Shown piece by piece: positions 12,625-26,022 of a stretch of DNA of 64,000 bases. The DNA is from Pseudomonas sp. FP1742 (GTDB lineage Bacteria > Pseudomonadota > Gammaproteobacteria > Pseudomonadales > Pseudomonadaceae). The notes under the pieces are model-generated. The model ran no database searches. It was not told the origin of the DNA and was given only the letters and a program-made list of their open reading frames with translations. The stretch covers positions 2,356,001-2,420,000 of the forward strand of contig NZ_CP117460.1 of assembly GCF_030687145.1 (NCBI RefSeq), given 5' to 3'. The translations under genes and the position numbers were made by a program. How positions within the stretch are numbered: the first letter of the stretch is position 1; each line of letters starts with the position of its first letter.

Positions 12625-14895
12625 ATGTTAAACCGCGAGCTCGAAGTCACCCTCAATCTAGCCTTCAAGGAGGCTCGTTCGAAGCGTCATGAATTCATGA
12701 CCGTCGAACACCTGCTGCTGGCCCTATTGGATAATGAGGCTGCCGCTACCGTTTTGCGTGCCTGCGGCGCAAACCTCGACAAACTCAAGCATGACCTGCA
12801 GGAGTTCATCGACTCCACCACGCCATTGATCCCCTTGCATGACGAGGATCGTGAAACCCAGCCAACCCTGGGCTTCCAGCGTGTACTGCAACGTGCTGTC
12901 TTTCACGTACAGAGCTCGGGCAAACGCGAAGTGACTGGCGCCAACGTGCTGGTCGCGATCTTCAGTGAGCAAGAGAGTCAGGCAGTGTTTCTGCTGAAAC
13001 AGCAGAGCGTTGCGCGCATCGATGTCGTCAACTACATCGCCCATGGCATTTCCAAAGTGCCGGGGCATGGCGATCACTCTGAAGGTGAACAAGATATGCA
13101 GGACGACGAGGGCGGTGAGTCTTCTTCTTCAGGCAATCCTCTGGATGCTTATGCCAGCAACCTCAACGAACTCGCGCGCCAGGGTCGTATCGATCCATTG
13201 GTAGGCCGTGAGCTCGAAGTCGAGCGCGTTGCGCAGATCCTGGCGCGGCGTCGCAAAAACAACCCATTGCTGGTGGGCGAGGCGGGCGTGGGTAAAACCG
13301 CGATTGCCGAAGGCCTGGCCAAGCGCATTGTCGACAACCAGGTGCCGGACCTGCTGGCCAACAGCGTGGTGTATTCCCTCGATCTGGGGGCCTTGCTGGC
13401 CGGAACCAAATACCGCGGCGATTTCGAGAAGCGCTTCAAGGCGTTGCTCAATGAGCTGAAGAAGCGTCCGCAGGCGATCCTGTTCATCGACGAGATCCAC
13501 ACCATTATCGGTGCGGGCGCTGCGTCCGGTGGCGTCATGGATGCCTCGAACCTGCTCAAGCCACTGCTGTCGTCGGGCGATATCCGTTGCATCGGTTCGA
13601 CCACGTTCCAGGAATTCCGCGGGATCTTCGAGAAGGACCGTGCTTTGGCCCGGCGATTCCAGAAGGTCGATGTGTCGGAGCCTTCGGTGGAAGACACCAT
13701 CGGTATCCTGCGCGGTCTGAAAGGGCGTTTCGAGCTCCATCACAACATCGAATACAGTGATGAAGCCCTGCGCGCCGCTGCCGAACTGGCCTCGCGTTAC
13801 ATCAATGACCGGCACATGCCGGACAAGGCCATCGACGTCATCGATGAGGCGGGTGCCTACCAGCGCCTGCAGCCGATCGAGAAGCGCGTGAAACGCATCG
13901 AAGTGCCTCAGGTCGAGGACATCGTTGCGAAAATCGCGCGAATTCCGCCAAAACACGTCACCAGTTCCGACAAAGAGCTGCTGCGTAACCTTGAGCGTGA
14001 CCTCAAGCTCACGGTATTCGGCCAGGATGCGGCGATCGACTCGCTGTCGACCGCGATCAAACTGTCCCGTGCCGGCCTCAAGTCGCCTGACAAACCCGTC
14101 GGTTCGTTCCTGTTCGCAGGGCCTACCGGTGTCGGTAAAACCGAAGCCGCGCGGCAACTGGCCAAGGCGTTGGGGGTCGAGCTGGTTCGCTTCGATATGT
14201 CCGAGTACATGGAGCGCCACACCGTATCGCGTCTGATCGGTGCGCCTCCAGGTTATGTCGGGTTCGACCAGGGCGGTCTGCTGACCGAAGCCATTACCAA
14301 GCAGCCTCACTGCGTGCTGTTGCTCGATGAAATCGAGAAGGCGCATCCGGAAGTCTTCAACCTGCTGTTGCAGGTCATGGATCACGGTACGCTGACCGAT
14401 AACAACGGGCGCAAGGCAGACTTCCGTAACGTGATCGTCATCATGACGACCAACGCCGGTGCCGAGACCGCAGCGCGTGCTTCGATCGGTTTCACCTATC
14501 AGGACCACTCGTCCGATGCGATGGAAGTGATCAAGAAGAGCTTCACGCCGGAGTTCCGCAACCGTCTGGACACCATTATCCAGTTTGGTCGCCTCAGCCA
14601 TGAGGTCATCAAAAGCGTGGTGGACAAGTTCCTTACCGAGCTTCAGGCGCAGCTGGAAGACAAGCGTGTGCTGCTGGAAGTCACCGACGCTGCTCGCAGC
14701 TGGCTGGCGGCCGGTGGTTACGACGTGACCATGGGGGCTCGCCCAATGGCGCGCTTGATTCAGGACAAGATCAAGCGTCCGCTGGCGGAGGAGATACTCT
14801 TTGGCGAACTGGCCGAACATGGCGGTGTGGTACACATCGACATCAAGGACGGCGAGCTGACCTTCGAGTTCGAGACCACGGCTGAAATGGCCTGA
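12625..14895 (+). CDS. clpA: ATP-dependent Clp protease ATP-binding subunit ClpA
   Basis: The product is 756 residues. It has an N-terminal Clp repeat domain (residues 1-145, which binds ClpS), then two AAA+ modules with Walker A GEAGVGKTA near residue 217 and GPTGVGKTE near residue 501. No ClpB-like middle domain is present. ClpA unfolds proteins and feeds them to ClpP. The start is ATG 12625 preceded by GAGGTGAAGCT. It is followed by a clear intrinsic terminator at 14914. Confidence 0.97.
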   Translation: MLNRELEVTLNLAFKEARSKRHEFMTVEHLLLALLDNEAAATVLRACGANLDKLKHDLQEFIDSTTPLIPLHDEDRETQPTLGFQRVLQRAVFHVQSSGKREVTGANVLVAIFSEQESQAVFLLKQQSVARIDVVNYIAHGISKVPGHGDHSEGEQDMQDDEGGESSSSGNPLDAYASNLNELARQGRIDPLVGRELEVERVAQILARRRKNNPLLVGEAGVGKTAIAEGLAKRIVDNQVPDLLANSVVYSLDLGALLAGTKYRGDFEKRFKALLNELKKRPQAILFIDEIHTIIGAGAASGGVMDASNLLKPLLSSGDIRCIGSTTFQEFRGIFEKDRALARRFQKVDVSEPSVEDTIGILRGLKGRFELHHNIEYSDEALRAAAELASRYINDRHMPDKAIDVIDEAGAYQRLQPIEKRVKRIEVPQVEDIVAKIARIPPKHVTSSDKELLRNLERDLKLTVFGQDAAIDSLSTAIKLSRAGLKSPDKPVGSFLFAGPTGVGKTEAARQLAKALGVELVRFDMSEYMERHTVSRLIGAPPGYVGFDQGGLLTEAITKQPHCVLLLDEIEKAHPEVFNLLLQVMDHGTLTDNNGRKADFRNVIVIMTTNAGAETAARASIGFTYQDHSSDAMEVIKKSFTPEFRNRLDTIIQFGRLSHEVIKSVVDKFLTELQAQLEDKRVLLEVTDAARSWLAAGGYDVTMGARPMARLIQDKIKRPLAEEILFGELAEHGGVVHIDIKDGELTFEFETTAEMA

Positions 14896-14913
14896 CGTTA
14901 AACCGCAACAAAG

Positions 14914-14941
14914 CAAAAAGGCGCCGATTGGCGCCTTTTTG
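14914..14941 (+). terminator. Intrinsic terminator of clpS-clpA
   Basis: AAAAAGGCGCC GATT GGCGCCTTTTT begins about 20 bp after the clpA stop. Confidence 0.88.
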
Positions 14942-14967
14942 CTGCCTCGAGAAATACATAAATCCCC

Positions 14968-15057
14968 TGCGGGAGCGGGCTTGCTCGCGAAGACGGCGGC
15001 ACATTCAGCAATGATGCAAACTGACCCACCGCTTTCGCGAGCAAGCCCGCTCCCACA
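14968..15057. repeat. REP pair (GTGGGAGCGGGCTTGC family)
   Basis: An inverted pair: GGGAGCGGGCTTGCTCGCGA near 14970 and the complement near 15033-15056, about 45 bp apart. It lies between the convergent ends of clpA and infA. Confidence 0.9.
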
Positions 15058-15093
15058 TTGGTCCTTGCGCGCTGACTCAAATCCCGCACAAAC

Positions 15094-15123
15094 AAAAACG
15101 CCCGGCATAGCCGGGCGTTTTGT
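15094..15123 (-). terminator. Intrinsic terminator of infA
   Basis: On the minus strand AAAACGCCCGGC TAT GCCGGGCGTTTTTG lies 10 bp beyond the infA stop. Confidence 0.88.
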
Positions 15124-15133
15124 ATTGACTTGA

Positions 15134-15352
15134 TTAGCGAGCGCGGTAGGTGATGCGCCCTTTGCTCAAGTCATAGGGCGTCAGCTCGACGCGCACTTTG
15201 TCGCCGGTAAGAATACGAATGTAGTTCTTGCGCATCTTGCCGGAGATATGCGCGGTTACGACGTGCCCATTTTCCAACTCCACACGAAACATGGTGTTGG
15301 GCAGGGTGTCGACGACAGTGCCTTCCATTTCGAAGCTGTCTTCTTTCGACAT
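15134..15352 (-). CDS. infA: Translation initiation factor IF-1
   Basis: The product is 72 residues, the canonical IF-1 length, a single OB-fold S1-like domain. It starts [19 protein letters not shown] and ends [13 protein letters not shown]-1 binds the ribosomal A site during initiation. The frame stays open 22 codons further upstream, but ATG 15352 gives the family N-terminus. It lies at the end of the trxB-aat-bpt-infA series, 100 bp after bpt, so a promoter of its own is possible. Confidence 0.97.
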
Positions 15353-15452
15353 GCAGTAAAGCCCTCGGTGTCCAATGAATGGCCCGGTGCAACTGCGCCA
15401 GGCAAAAGCGGCGTGCATTGTGCCCGAAAAATGGGGTTTAAGCCAAGGGGTT

Positions 15453-16160
15453 CTAGCTCAGGATGATCCAGCGTTGATTAATCAGCAGTTCGATAGGGCG
15501 ATATTGGGTCTTGTAGCTCATTTTTTTGCAGTTTTTGATCCAGTAGCCGAGATAGACCGCTTCCAGCCCCAGGCGACGGGCTTCAGCAATCTGCCAGAGG
15601 ATCGCATAACGCCCCAGGCTGCGACGCTCCTCGTCGGGCTCGTAGAAGGTGTAGACCGCTGACAGGCCGTTGGGCAGCAAGTCGGTAACGGCCACCGCCA
15701 CCAGGCGGCCTTCGAGACGAAATTCGTAGAACCGGGAGAATGGCAAGTCGCGTACCAGGAAGGTCGAAAACTGGTCGCGACTTGGCGGATACATATCACC
15801 ATCGGCGTGACGCTGTTCGATGTAGCGCTGATAGAGGTCGAAATACTCTTCGCTGAACTTTGGCCTGGCTGGACGCACCTGCAAGTCGGCATTGCGTTTG
15901 AGAATACGTTTCTGCTGACGGTTGGGGGTAAATTGCGCCACAGGAATACGCGCCGGTACGCAGGCATTGCAATTCTGGCAATGAGGCCGGTAGAGATGAT
16001 CGCCACTGCGACGAAAACCCATTTCCGACAGGTCTGCATAGACATGCACATCCATGGGCTGACTAGGGTCGAGGAACAGCGTCGTGGCCTGCTCCTCGGG
16101 CAGATAACTGCAAGAGTGGGGCTGAGTGGCATAGAACTTCAAACGCGCCAACTCGGTCAT
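15453..16160 (-). CDS. bpt: Aspartate/glutamate leucyltransferase (Bpt)
   Basis: The product is 235 residues of the bacterial ATE1-like family. It transfers Leu from Leu-tRNA to proteins with N-terminal Asp or Glu, creating a ClpS-recognised N-degron. The conserved N-terminal [17 protein letters not shown] is present, followed by [13 protein letters not shown], the Cys-rich motif of the family. The start is ATG 16160 with GAGGGTTGATC; a TTG two codons upstream is less likely. It is followed by infA and preceded by aat. Confidence 0.94.
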
Positions 16161-16217
16161 GATCAACCCTCGGGATAAGCTTTTGCATTAAGTGTAAGCC
16201 ACACGCGCCAATGTCGC

Positions 16218-16898
16218 TCAGCAAACCCAGGTGGCATGATCGGGTTGATCCAGGTGTCGCGCCAGATAGCCGGCAAACTCGCTGCGGGGAATCGCTCGGG
16301 CGCCCAGGCTGTGCAGATGATCGGTAGGCATCTGGCAGTCGATCAGCACAAAACCTGAGTCTTTCAGATGTCGCACCAGTGTGGCAAAGCCATATTTAGA
16401 GGCGTTGTCGGCACGGCTGAACATCGACTCACCGAAAAACAGCTGCCCCATGGCCAGGCCGTAGAGCCCGCCGACCAGCACGCCATCGTCCCAGACTTCC
16501 ACCGAATGGGCGTAGCCGCGCCTGTGCAGCTCAACGTAGGCGTCCTGCATCGCTTGGGTGATCCAGGTGCCGTCGGCGTACTCGCGCGGCGCGGCGCAGG
16601 CGCGGATGACCGCGGCAAAATCCCGATCGAAGGTCACTTGATAGCGTTGTTGGCGCAGCAGTTTATTCAGGCTGCGCGAGACATGCAGTTCGTCGGGAAA
16701 CAGCACCGTGCGTGGATCCGGCGACCACCAGAGAATCGGTTGGCCTTCCGAGAACCAGGGAAAGCAGCCATGGCGATAGGCCTGAATCAGACGGTCGGCG
16801 GACAGATCGCCGCCCGCGGCCAGCAGTCCGTTGGGGTCGCGCATGGCTTTTTCCAGCGGCGGAAAAGTCAGGGTATTGCGTTGTAACCAAGTCAGCAT
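16218..16898 (-). CDS. aat: Leucyl/phenylalanyl-tRNA-protein transferase
   Basis: The product is 226 residues. It attaches Leu or Phe to proteins with N-terminal Arg or Lys, marking them for ClpS-ClpAP. Family stretches seen are [45 protein letters not shown] and [19 protein letters not shown]. The start chosen is ATG 16898 ([15 protein letters not shown]). The frame runs 24 codons further up with a Pro-rich stretch not typical of the family. It lies 68 bp after trxB in the same direction. Confidence 0.95.
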   Translation of the reverse strand: MLTWLQRNTLTFPPLEKAMRDPNGLLAAGGDLSADRLIQAYRHGCFPWFSEGQPILWWSPDPRTVLFPDELHVSRSLNKLLRQQRYQVTFDRDFAAVIRACAAPREYADGTWITQAMQDAYVELHRRGYAHSVEVWDDGVLVGGLYGLAMGQLFFGESMFSRADNASKYGFATLVRHLKDSGFVLIDCQMPTDHLHSLGARAIPRSEFAGYLARHLDQPDHATWVC

Positions 16899-16966
16899 GG
16901 CATCCGGGCTTGCAGAAGGGGAGGGCGGTGGCGGGCCGGCAAGCCCGCCTTGAAGAAGGTTAACCG

Positions 16967-18232
<1,266 letters not shown>

Positions 18233-20638
18233 TTGAAGAAATCCACCGCAGCACCTAAAACAGTCGTTCCGCTCTGGCGTCAGCAATTGCACTACCGGCT
18301 CAAGGAAGGTGCATTGATCGCCATCGGTGCCTTGTGCCTGTTCCTGATGATGGCCTTGTTGACCTATGGCAAGGACGATCCGGGCTGGAGCCATAACAGC
18401 AAGATCGACGATGTGCAGAACTTCGGCGGGCCTGCCGGCTCCTACAGCGCCGACATCCTGTTCATGGTCCTGGGTTACTTCGCCTACATTTTCCCGTTGC
18501 TGCTGGCGATCAAGGCGTACCAGATCTTCCGCCAGCGCCACGAGCCGTGGCAGTGGAGCGGCTGGCTGTTTTCCTGGCGCCTGATCGGCCTGGTGTTTCT
18601 GGTGTTGTCGGGCGCGGCGCTGGCCCATATCCATTTCCATGCGGCGACCGGTCTGCCGGCCGGCGCGGGCGGCGCTTTGGGGGAAAGCCTCGGCGACCTG
18701 GCGAAGAATGCGCTGAACATCCAGGGCAGCACGTTGCTGTTCATCGCGCTGTTCCTGTTCGGGCTGACGGTGTTTACCGATCTGTCATGGTTCAAGGTGA
18801 TGGACGTCACCGGCAAGATCACCCTTGATCTGTTCGAATTGTTTCAGGGCGCGGCCAATCGTTGGTGGGCAGCCCGTACCGAACGCAAGCAACTGGTCGC
18901 CCAGCTGCGTGAAGTCGACGATCGCGTGCATGACGTGGTTGCGCCGACGGTCACCGACAAACGCGAGCAGGCCAAGGTCAAGGAACGCCTGATCGAGCGC
19001 GAGCAGGCCCTGAGCAAGCACATGTCCGAGCGCGAAAAGCAGGTGCCGCCGGTGATTGCACCCGCGCCGCCCAAACCGGCCGCTCCGAGCAAACGCGTGG
19101 AAAAAGAGAAACAGGCGCCGTTGTTCGTCGACAGCGCCGTGGAAGGCACCTTGCCGCCGATCTCGATTCTCGACCCTGCGGAAAAGAAACAACTCAATTA
19201 TTCGCCTGAATCCCTGGCGGCCGTCGGCCACCTGCTGGAAATCAAGCTCAAGGAATTCGGCGTCGAAGTCTCGGTGGATTCGATTCACCCGGGCCCGGTC
19301 ATTACCCGTTACGAAATCCAGCCGGCCGCCGGGGTCAAGGTCAGCCGCATCGCCAACCTGGCCAAAGACCTGGCTCGCTCGCTGGCCGTGACCAGTGTGC
19401 GTGTCGTGGAAGTGATTCCGGGCAAGACCACGGTCGGTATCGAGATTCCCAACGAAGACCGGCAGATCGTGCGGTTCTCCGAGGTGCTCTCGACCCCTGA
19501 GTACGACAACTTCAAGTCCCCGGTCACCCTGGCCCTGGGGCATGATATCGGCGGCAAGCCGGTCATCACTGACCTGGCGAAAATGCCTCACTTGCTGGTG
19601 GCCGGTACGACCGGTTCCGGTAAGTCGGTGGGTGTGAACGCGATGATCCTGTCGATTCTGTTCAAATCTGGCCCGGAAGACGCCAAGCTGATCATGATCG
19701 ACCCGAAAATGCTTGAGCTGTCGATCTACGAAGGCATTCCGCACCTGTTGTGCCCGGTGGTCACCGACATGAAGGATGCCGCCAACGCCTTGCGCTGGAG
19801 CGTCGCCGAGATGGAGCGGCGCTACAAACTGATGGCGAAGATGGGGGTGCGTAACCTGTCGGGTTTCAACGCCAAGGTCAAGGAAGCCCAGGACGCCGGC
19901 GAGCCGTTGAGCGATCCGCTGTACAAGCGCGAAAGCATTCACGACGAAGCGCCACTGCTGCAAAAATTGCCGACCATCGTCGTGGTCGTGGACGAATTCG
20001 CCGACATGATGATGATCGTCGGCAAGAAGGTTGAAGAGCTGATCGCCCGTATCGCGCAGAAGGCCCGTGCGGCGGGTATCCACCTGATCCTCGCGACCCA
20101 GCGTCCGTCGGTGGACGTGATCACCGGTCTGATCAAGGCGAACATCCCGACCCGCATGGCGTTCCAGGTGTCGAGCAAGATCGACTCGCGGACCATCATC
20201 GACCAGGGCGGCGCCGAACAATTGCTGGGCCACGGTGACATGCTCTACATGCCGCCGGGCACCAGCCTGCCGATTCGTGTTCACGGCGCGTTCGTGTCCG
20301 ATGACGAGGTGCACCGGGTGGTTGAAGCCTGGAAACTGCGCGGCGCGCCGGAATACAACGATGACATCCTGGCCGGTGTCGAAGAAGCCGGTAGCGGCTT
20401 TGAAAACGGCGGCGGTGGCGGTGACGATGATGCCGAAACCGATGCGCTCTACGACGAAGCGGTGCAGTTCGTCCTGGAAAGCCGTCGTGCGTCCATCTCC
20501 GCGGTTCAGCGCAAGCTGAAAATCGGCTACAACCGCGCGGCGCGCATGATCGAAGCCATGGAGATGGCCGGGGTCGTGACGTCCATGAACACCAACGGCT
20601 CGCGTGAAGTCCTGGCCCCTGGCCCGGTGCGCGACTGA
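18233..20638 (+). CDS. ftsK: DNA translocase FtsK
   Basis: The product is 801 residues. N-terminal transmembrane segments span roughly residues 25-195, followed by a linker of about 100 residues. The RecA-like motor has Walker [15 protein letters not shown] near residue 460 and Walker [13 protein letters not shown]. The C-terminal gamma winged helix ([23 protein letters not shown]) reads KOPS sequences. It acts at the septum in divisome assembly and XerCD dimer resolution. The start appears to be TTG 18233 ([15 protein letters not shown]); the nearest upstream ATG (18199) is out of frame. lolA follows. Confidence 0.96.
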   Translation: MKKSTAAPKTVVPLWRQQLHYRLKEGALIAIGALCLFLMMALLTYGKDDPGWSHNSKIDDVQNFGGPAGSYSADILFMVLGYFAYIFPLLLAIKAYQIFRQRHEPWQWSGWLFSWRLIGLVFLVLSGAALAHIHFHAATGLPAGAGGALGESLGDLAKNALNIQGSTLLFIALFLFGLTVFTDLSWFKVMDVTGKITLDLFELFQGAANRWWAARTERKQLVAQLREVDDRVHDVVAPTVTDKREQAKVKERLIEREQALSKHMSEREKQVPPVIAPAPPKPAAPSKRVEKEKQAPLFVDSAVEGTLPPISILDPAEKKQLNYSPESLAAVGHLLEIKLKEFGVEVSVDSIHPGPVITRYEIQPAAGVKVSRIANLAKDLARSLAVTSVRVVEVIPGKTTVGIEIPNEDRQIVRFSEVLSTPEYDNFKSPVTLALGHDIGGKPVITDLAKMPHLLVAGTTGSGKSVGVNAMILSILFKSGPEDAKLIMIDPKMLELSIYEGIPHLLCPVVTDMKDAANALRWSVAEMERRYKLMAKMGVRNLSGFNAKVKEAQDAGEPLSDPLYKRESIHDEAPLLQKLPTIVVVVDEFADMMMIVGKKVEELIARIAQKARAAGIHLILATQRPSVDVITGLIKANIPTRMAFQVSSKIDSRTIIDQGGAEQLLGHGDMLYMPPGTSLPIRVHGAFVSDDEVHRVVEAWKLRGAPEYNDDILAGVEEAGSGFENGGGGGDDDAETDALYDEAVQFVLESRRASISAVQRKLKIGYNRAARMIEAMEMAGVVTSMNTNGSREVLAPGPVRD

Positions 20639-20706
20639 TCCGGTTTTGAAAGGGGCGGCGTCCTGAGGCGCCGCCCGCACTCCCACGAATGTTTATGAGG
20701 ACTCCC

Positions 20707-21330
20707 ATGCGTCTTATCCGCATGCTGTTGCTGCCGGTACTGGCTTTGACCACGCTCTCGGCCCACGCCGATGACAAGGATGTGGCGCGTCTGACTCAAC
20801 TGCTGGAAAAATCCCAGACCCTGAGCGCGCGTTTTTCCCAGCTGACCCTCGATGGCAGCGGCACTCAATTACAAGAAACAGCGGGGGAAATGTCCTTGCA
20901 GCGCCCGGGCCTGTTCTACTGGCACACCAACGCGCCGGCCGAGCAAACCATGGTCTCGGACGGTAAGAAAGTGACCCTGTGGGACCCGGATCTGGAACAG
21001 GCCACCATCAAGACGCTCGATCAGCGTCTGACCCAGACCCCGGCGCTGCTGCTGTCCGGTGATGTGTCCAAGATCAGCCAGAGCTTCGACATCAGCGCCA
21101 AGGAAGCCGGCGGCGTGATTGACTTCACCCTGAAGCCGAAAACCAAGGACACCCTGTTCGACAGCCTGCGCCTGTCGTTCCGCAATGGTCTGGTCAATGA
21201 TATGCAGATGATCGACAGCGTCGGCCAGCGCACCAATATCCTGTTCACCGGTGTGAAGGCCAACGAGCCGATCCCGGCGTCCAAATTCAAGTTCGACATC
21301 CCTAAAGGTGCGGACGTGATCCAGGAGTAA
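20707..21330 (+). CDS. lolA: Outer-membrane lipoprotein carrier protein LolA
   Basis: The product is 207 residues with a Sec signal peptide ([21 protein letters not shown]). The mature part has the LolA pattern: [38 protein letters not shown] and [18 protein letters not shown]. It ferries lipoproteins across the periplasm from LolCDE to LolB. The start is ATG 20707 after GAGGACTCCC; an in-frame ATG 18 bp upstream is less well placed. It follows ftsK by 68 bp. Confidence 0.95.
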   Translation: MRLIRMLLLPVLALTTLSAHADDKDVARLTQLLEKSQTLSARFSQLTLDGSGTQLQETAGEMSLQRPGLFYWHTNAPAEQTMVSDGKKVTLWDPDLEQATIKTLDQRLTQTPALLLSGDVSKISQSFDISAKEAGGVIDFTLKPKTKDTLFDSLRLSFRNGLVNDMQMIDSVGQRTNILFTGVKANEPIPASKFKFDIPKGADVIQE

Positions 21331-21341
21331 GACGCAGGACC

Positions 21342-21431
21342 TGTGGGAGCGGGCTTGCTCGCGAAGGCGTCGGATCAGCCAACATCAATGTTGAATGACA
21401 CACCGCTTTCGCGAGCAAGCCCGCTCCCACA
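21342..21431. repeat. REP pair (GTGGGAGCGGGCTTGC family)
   Basis: Two full-length inverted arms at 21342-21366 and 21408-21431, between lolA and rarA. Confidence 0.92.
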
Positions 21432-21494
21432 GGGATTGTATGTTAGTGCTTTGACTGATCGGCATCAGGACCCAGTGAGGTTTCATAAGTAGTG

Positions 21495-22817
21495 ATGGAC
21501 CTGTTTCGCAGTGCCCCGATTGCTCAGCCCCTGGCCGCCCGTTTGCGCGCGACCAATCTGGACGAGTACGTCGGTCAGGAACACCTGCTCGCTCGCGGCA
21601 AGCCTTTGCGCGAAGCCCTGGAGCAGGGTGCCCTGCACTCGATGATTTTCTGGGGGCCACCGGGCGTGGGTAAAACCACCCTGGCGCGGCTGCTGGCGGA
21701 AGTCTCGGATGCGCACTTCGAAACGGTTTCGGCGGTGCTGGCCGGGGTCAAGGAGATTCGCCAGGCGGTGGAAGTCGCCAAGCAGCAGGCCGGGCAGTAT
21801 GGCAAGCGCACCATCCTGTTCGTCGACGAAGTGCATCGCTTCAACAAGTCCCAGCAGGATGCGTTCCTGCCGTACGTTGAAGACGGCACGCTGATTTTCA
21901 TCGGCGCGACCACGGAAAACCCCTCGTTCGAACTCAATAACGCGCTGCTGTCCCGGGCGCGCGTCTATGTGCTCAAAAGCCTCGACGAAGCCGCCCTGCG
22001 CAAGCTGGTGCATCGCGCGCTGACCGAAGAGCGTGGGCTGGGCAAGCGGCAACTGACCCTCAGCGACGAGGGCTTCCAGATGCTGCTGTCCGCCGCCGAT
22101 GGCGATGGCCGGCGTCTGCTCAATCTGCTGGAAAACGCTTCTGACCTGGCCGAAGACAACAGCGAAATCGGTGTCGACCTGCTGCAAAGCCTGCTCGGCG
22201 ATACCCGTCGGCGTTTCGACAAGGGCGGCGAAGCCTTCTACGACCAGATATCCGCGCTGCATAAATCGGTTCGCGGCTCCAACCCCGATGCTGCGCTGTA
22301 CTGGTTCGCGCGGATGATCGACGGCGGCTGCGACCCGCTGTACCTGGCCCGGCGCGTGGTGCGCATGGCCAGCGAAGACATCGGCAACGCCGACCCTCGC
22401 GCCTTGAGCCTGTGCCTGGCCGCGTGGGAAGTGCAGGAGCGCCTCGGCAGCCCCGAAGGCGAATTGGCGGTGGCCCAGGCCATTACATACCTGGCCTGCG
22501 CGCCAAAAAGCAACGCGGTATACATGGGCTTCAAGGTCGCGATGCGTAGCGCCACCGAACACGGTTCGCTGGAAGTGCCGCTGCACCTGCGCAATGCGCC
22601 GACCAAGTTGATGAAGCAATTGGGCTATGGCGATGAATACCGTTATGCCCACGATGAGCCGGATGCCTACGCTGCGGGCGAGGACTACTTCCCGGAAGAG
22701 CTCGAGCCACAACGGTTCTATCAACCGGTGCCCCGCGGCTTGGAGCTGAAGATCGGCGAAAAGCTCAGCCACCTCGCGCAGCTTGACCGTCTAAGCCCCC
22801 GACAGCGGAGAAAATAG
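21495..22817 (+). CDS. rarA: Replication-associated recombination protein A (MgsA/RarA)
   Basis: The product is 440 residues, an AAA+ clamp-loader-like ATPase with Walker [17 protein letters not shown] near residue 55 and Walker [21 protein letters not shown]. The C-terminal tetramerisation part follows ([23 protein letters not shown]). It acts at stalled replication forks. Start: GTG 21492 and ATG 21495 are adjacent; ATG is preferred. It overlaps crcB by 1-3 bp. Confidence 0.95.
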   Translation: MDLFRSAPIAQPLAARLRATNLDEYVGQEHLLARGKPLREALEQGALHSMIFWGPPGVGKTTLARLLAEVSDAHFETVSAVLAGVKEIRQAVEVAKQQAGQYGKRTILFVDEVHRFNKSQQDAFLPYVEDGTLIFIGATTENPSFELNNALLSRARVYVLKSLDEAALRKLVHRALTEERGLGKRQLTLSDEGFQMLLSAADGDGRRLLNLLENASDLAEDNSEIGVDLLQSLLGDTRRRFDKGGEAFYDQISALHKSVRGSNPDAALYWFARMIDGGCDPLYLARRVVRMASEDIGNADPRALSLCLAAWEVQERLGSPEGELAVAQAITYLACAPKSNAVYMGFKVAMRSATEHGSLEVPLHLRNAPTKLMKQLGYGDEYRYAHDEPDAYAAGEDYFPEELEPQRFYQPVPRGLELKIGEKLSHLAQLDRLSPRQRRK

Positions 22818-23191
22818 TGATTCCCTTAATTGTTGCGGTTTCTGTCGGCGGTGTCGCCGGCACCCTATTGCGCTTCGCCACCGGTAGCTGGATCAACGCG
22901 AATTGGCCGCGGCACTTCTATACCGCGACGCTGGCCGTTAATATCGTGGGCTGTTTGCTGATCGGCGTTCTATACGGCCTGTTTTTGATTCGCCCGGAAG
23001 TATCGTTTGCGGTGCGCGCCGGGCTGATCGTCGGCTTCCTCGGGGGGCTGACGACTTTTTCATCCTTTTCACTGGATACGGTGCGCCTGCTGGAAACCGG
23101 GCAGGTGCCGCTGGCCCTGGGCTATGCGGCCATCAGCGTATTCGGCGGGCTGCTCGCCACCTGGGCTGGCCTGTCCTTGACCAAACTTTGA
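22817..23191 (+). CDS. crcB: Fluoride ion channel CrcB/Fluc
   Basis: The product is 124 residues with four hydrophobic segments, a small dual-topology fluoride exporter. It shows the family's N-terminal [13 protein letters not shown], the [10 protein letters not shown] stretch and [15 protein letters not shown]. The start is GTG 22817, whose G is shared with the rarA stop, so it is coupled. No fluoride riboswitch precedes it. Confidence 0.94.
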   Translation: MIPLIVAVSVGGVAGTLLRFATGSWINANWPRHFYTATLAVNIVGCLLIGVLYGLFLIRPEVSFAVRAGLIVGFLGGLTTFSSFSLDTVRLLETGQVPLALGYAAISVFGGLLATWAGLSLTKL

Positions 23192-23194
23192 TAA

Positions 23195-24487
<1,293 letters not shown>

Positions 24488-25882
24488 ATGGACTATCTGC
24501 CGCTGTTCCATAACCTTCGCGGCAGTCGTGTGTTGGTCGTCGGCGGGGGGGAGATTGCCTTGCGCAAATCCCGCCTGCTGGCCGAAGCCGGTGCGCTGCT
24601 GCGGGTGGTCGCACCTGAAATCGAACCGCAGTTGCGTGAGCTGGTAGCCGGCAGCGGTGGCGAGTGCCTGGTGCGTGGCTACGTCGAGGCGGATCTGGAC
24701 GGTTGCGGGCTGATCATCGCCGCCACCGACGATGAACCGCTGAATGCGCAAGTCTCCGCCGATGCCCATCGGCGTTGCGTGCCGGTCAACGTGGTGGACG
24801 CGCCGGCCCTGTGCAGCGTGATCTTCCCGGCGATCGTCGACCGTTCGCCGCTGATCATTGCCGTGTCCAGTGGCGGCGATGCGCCGGTGCTGGCGCGGTT
24901 GATTCGCGCCAAGCTGGAAACCTGGATTCCTTCCACTTACGGTCAACTGGCCGGTCTGGCGGCGCGTTTCCGCAACCAGGTCAAAGGCCTGTTTCCGGAC
25001 GTGCAGCAGCGTCGGGCGTTCTGGGAGGATGTATTCCAGGGCCCGATTGCCGACCGGCAACTGGCCGGGCAGGGTGCCGAGGCCGAGCGCCTGATGCTGG
25101 CGAAAATCAATGGCGAGGCGCCTGTCGCCACTGGCGAAGTTTATCTGGTGGGCGCTGGGCCGGGTGATCCCGACCTGTTGACCTTCCGCGCCTTGCGCCT
25201 GATGCAGCAAGCCGACGTGGTGCTGTATGACCGTCTGGTGGCGCCGGCGATTCTGGATTTGTGCCGTCGCGATGCCGAGCGGGTTTACGTCGGCAAGCGC
25301 CGTGCCGATCACGCCGTGCCTCAGGAACAGATCAACCAGCATCTGGTGGATCTGGCCAAGGCCGGCAAGCGCGTGGTGCGCTTGAAGGGCGGCGATCCGT
25401 TTATCTTCGGGCGCGGCGGTGAAGAGATCGAAGAACTGGCGGCCCATGGCATCCCGTTCCAGGTCGTGCCGGGCATTACCGCTGCCAGCGGCTGCGCGGC
25501 GTATGCCGGTATTCCGCTGACTCACCGTGATTACGCGCAGTCAGTGCGGTTTGTCACCGGGCACCTCAAGGACGGTTCCACCGATTTGCCGTGGGCCGAC
25601 CTGGTCGCGCCGGCGCAAACCCTGGTGTTTTACATGGGGCTGGTAGGCTTGCCGATCATTTGCGAGCAATTGATCAAACACGGTCGCGCCGCCGATACTC
25701 CGGCGGCGTTGATCCAGCAGGGCACCACGGTCAATCAGCGGGTGTTTACCGGCACCCTGGCCGACCTTCCACGGCTGGTGGCGGAGCATGAAGTGCATGC
25801 GCCGACACTGGTGATCGTCGGGGAAGTGGTGCAACTGCGCGAGAAACTGGCGTGGTTCGAAGGGGCTCAGGCGCAGGTCTAG
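24488..25882 (+). CDS. cysG: Siroheme synthase (multifunctional CysG)
   Basis: The product is 464 residues. An N-terminal CysG-B part (residues 1-205) with the dinucleotide fold [21 protein letters not shown] provides precorrin-2 dehydrogenase and ferrochelatase. A C-terminal CysG-A part (about 218-460) with [34 protein letters not shown] and [18 protein letters not shown] provides the SAM-dependent uroporphyrinogen III methyltransferase. It makes siroheme for sulfite and nitrite reductases. The ATG immediately follows the serS stop with no gap. Confidence 0.97.
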   Translation: MDYLPLFHNLRGSRVLVVGGGEIALRKSRLLAEAGALLRVVAPEIEPQLRELVAGSGGECLVRGYVEADLDGCGLIIAATDDEPLNAQVSADAHRRCVPVNVVDAPALCSVIFPAIVDRSPLIIAVSSGGDAPVLARLIRAKLETWIPSTYGQLAGLAARFRNQVKGLFPDVQQRRAFWEDVFQGPIADRQLAGQGAEAERLMLAKINGEAPVATGEVYLVGAGPGDPDLLTFRALRLMQQADVVLYDRLVAPAILDLCRRDAERVYVGKRRADHAVPQEQINQHLVDLAKAGKRVVRLKGGDPFIFGRGGEEIEELAAHGIPFQVVPGITAASGCAAYAGIPLTHRDYAQSVRFVTGHLKDGSTDLPWADLVAPAQTLVFYMGLVGLPIICEQLIKHGRAADTPAALIQQGTTVNQRVFTGTLADLPRLVAEHEVHAPTLVIVGEVVQLREKLAWFEGAQAQV

Positions 25883-25898
25883 AGACCGAGTCGCTCCC

Positions 25899-25992
25899 TT
25901 CGCGAGCAAGCCCGCTCCCACATTGGCCCGTGTTCAGCCGCAGATTCATGGCCAAATACAGATCAAAATGTGGGAGCGGGCTTGCTCGCGAA
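25899..25992. repeat. REP pair, reversed arm order
   Basis: The TTCGCGAGCAAGCCCGCTCC arm (25899-25922) comes first and the GTGGGAGCGGGCTTGCTCGC arm (25970-25992) second, opposite to most pairs in this window. It lies between the convergent ends of cysG and the glutathione enzyme gene. Confidence 0.92.
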
Positions 25993-26022
25993 GAGGCCCT
26001 CAAAACCAACCCATGCTTCAGA

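Noticed and set aside
22750..22830. Possible fluoride riboswitch before crcB
   Set aside because: crcB starts on the rarA stop codon, leaving no room; no aptamer-like sequence seen.
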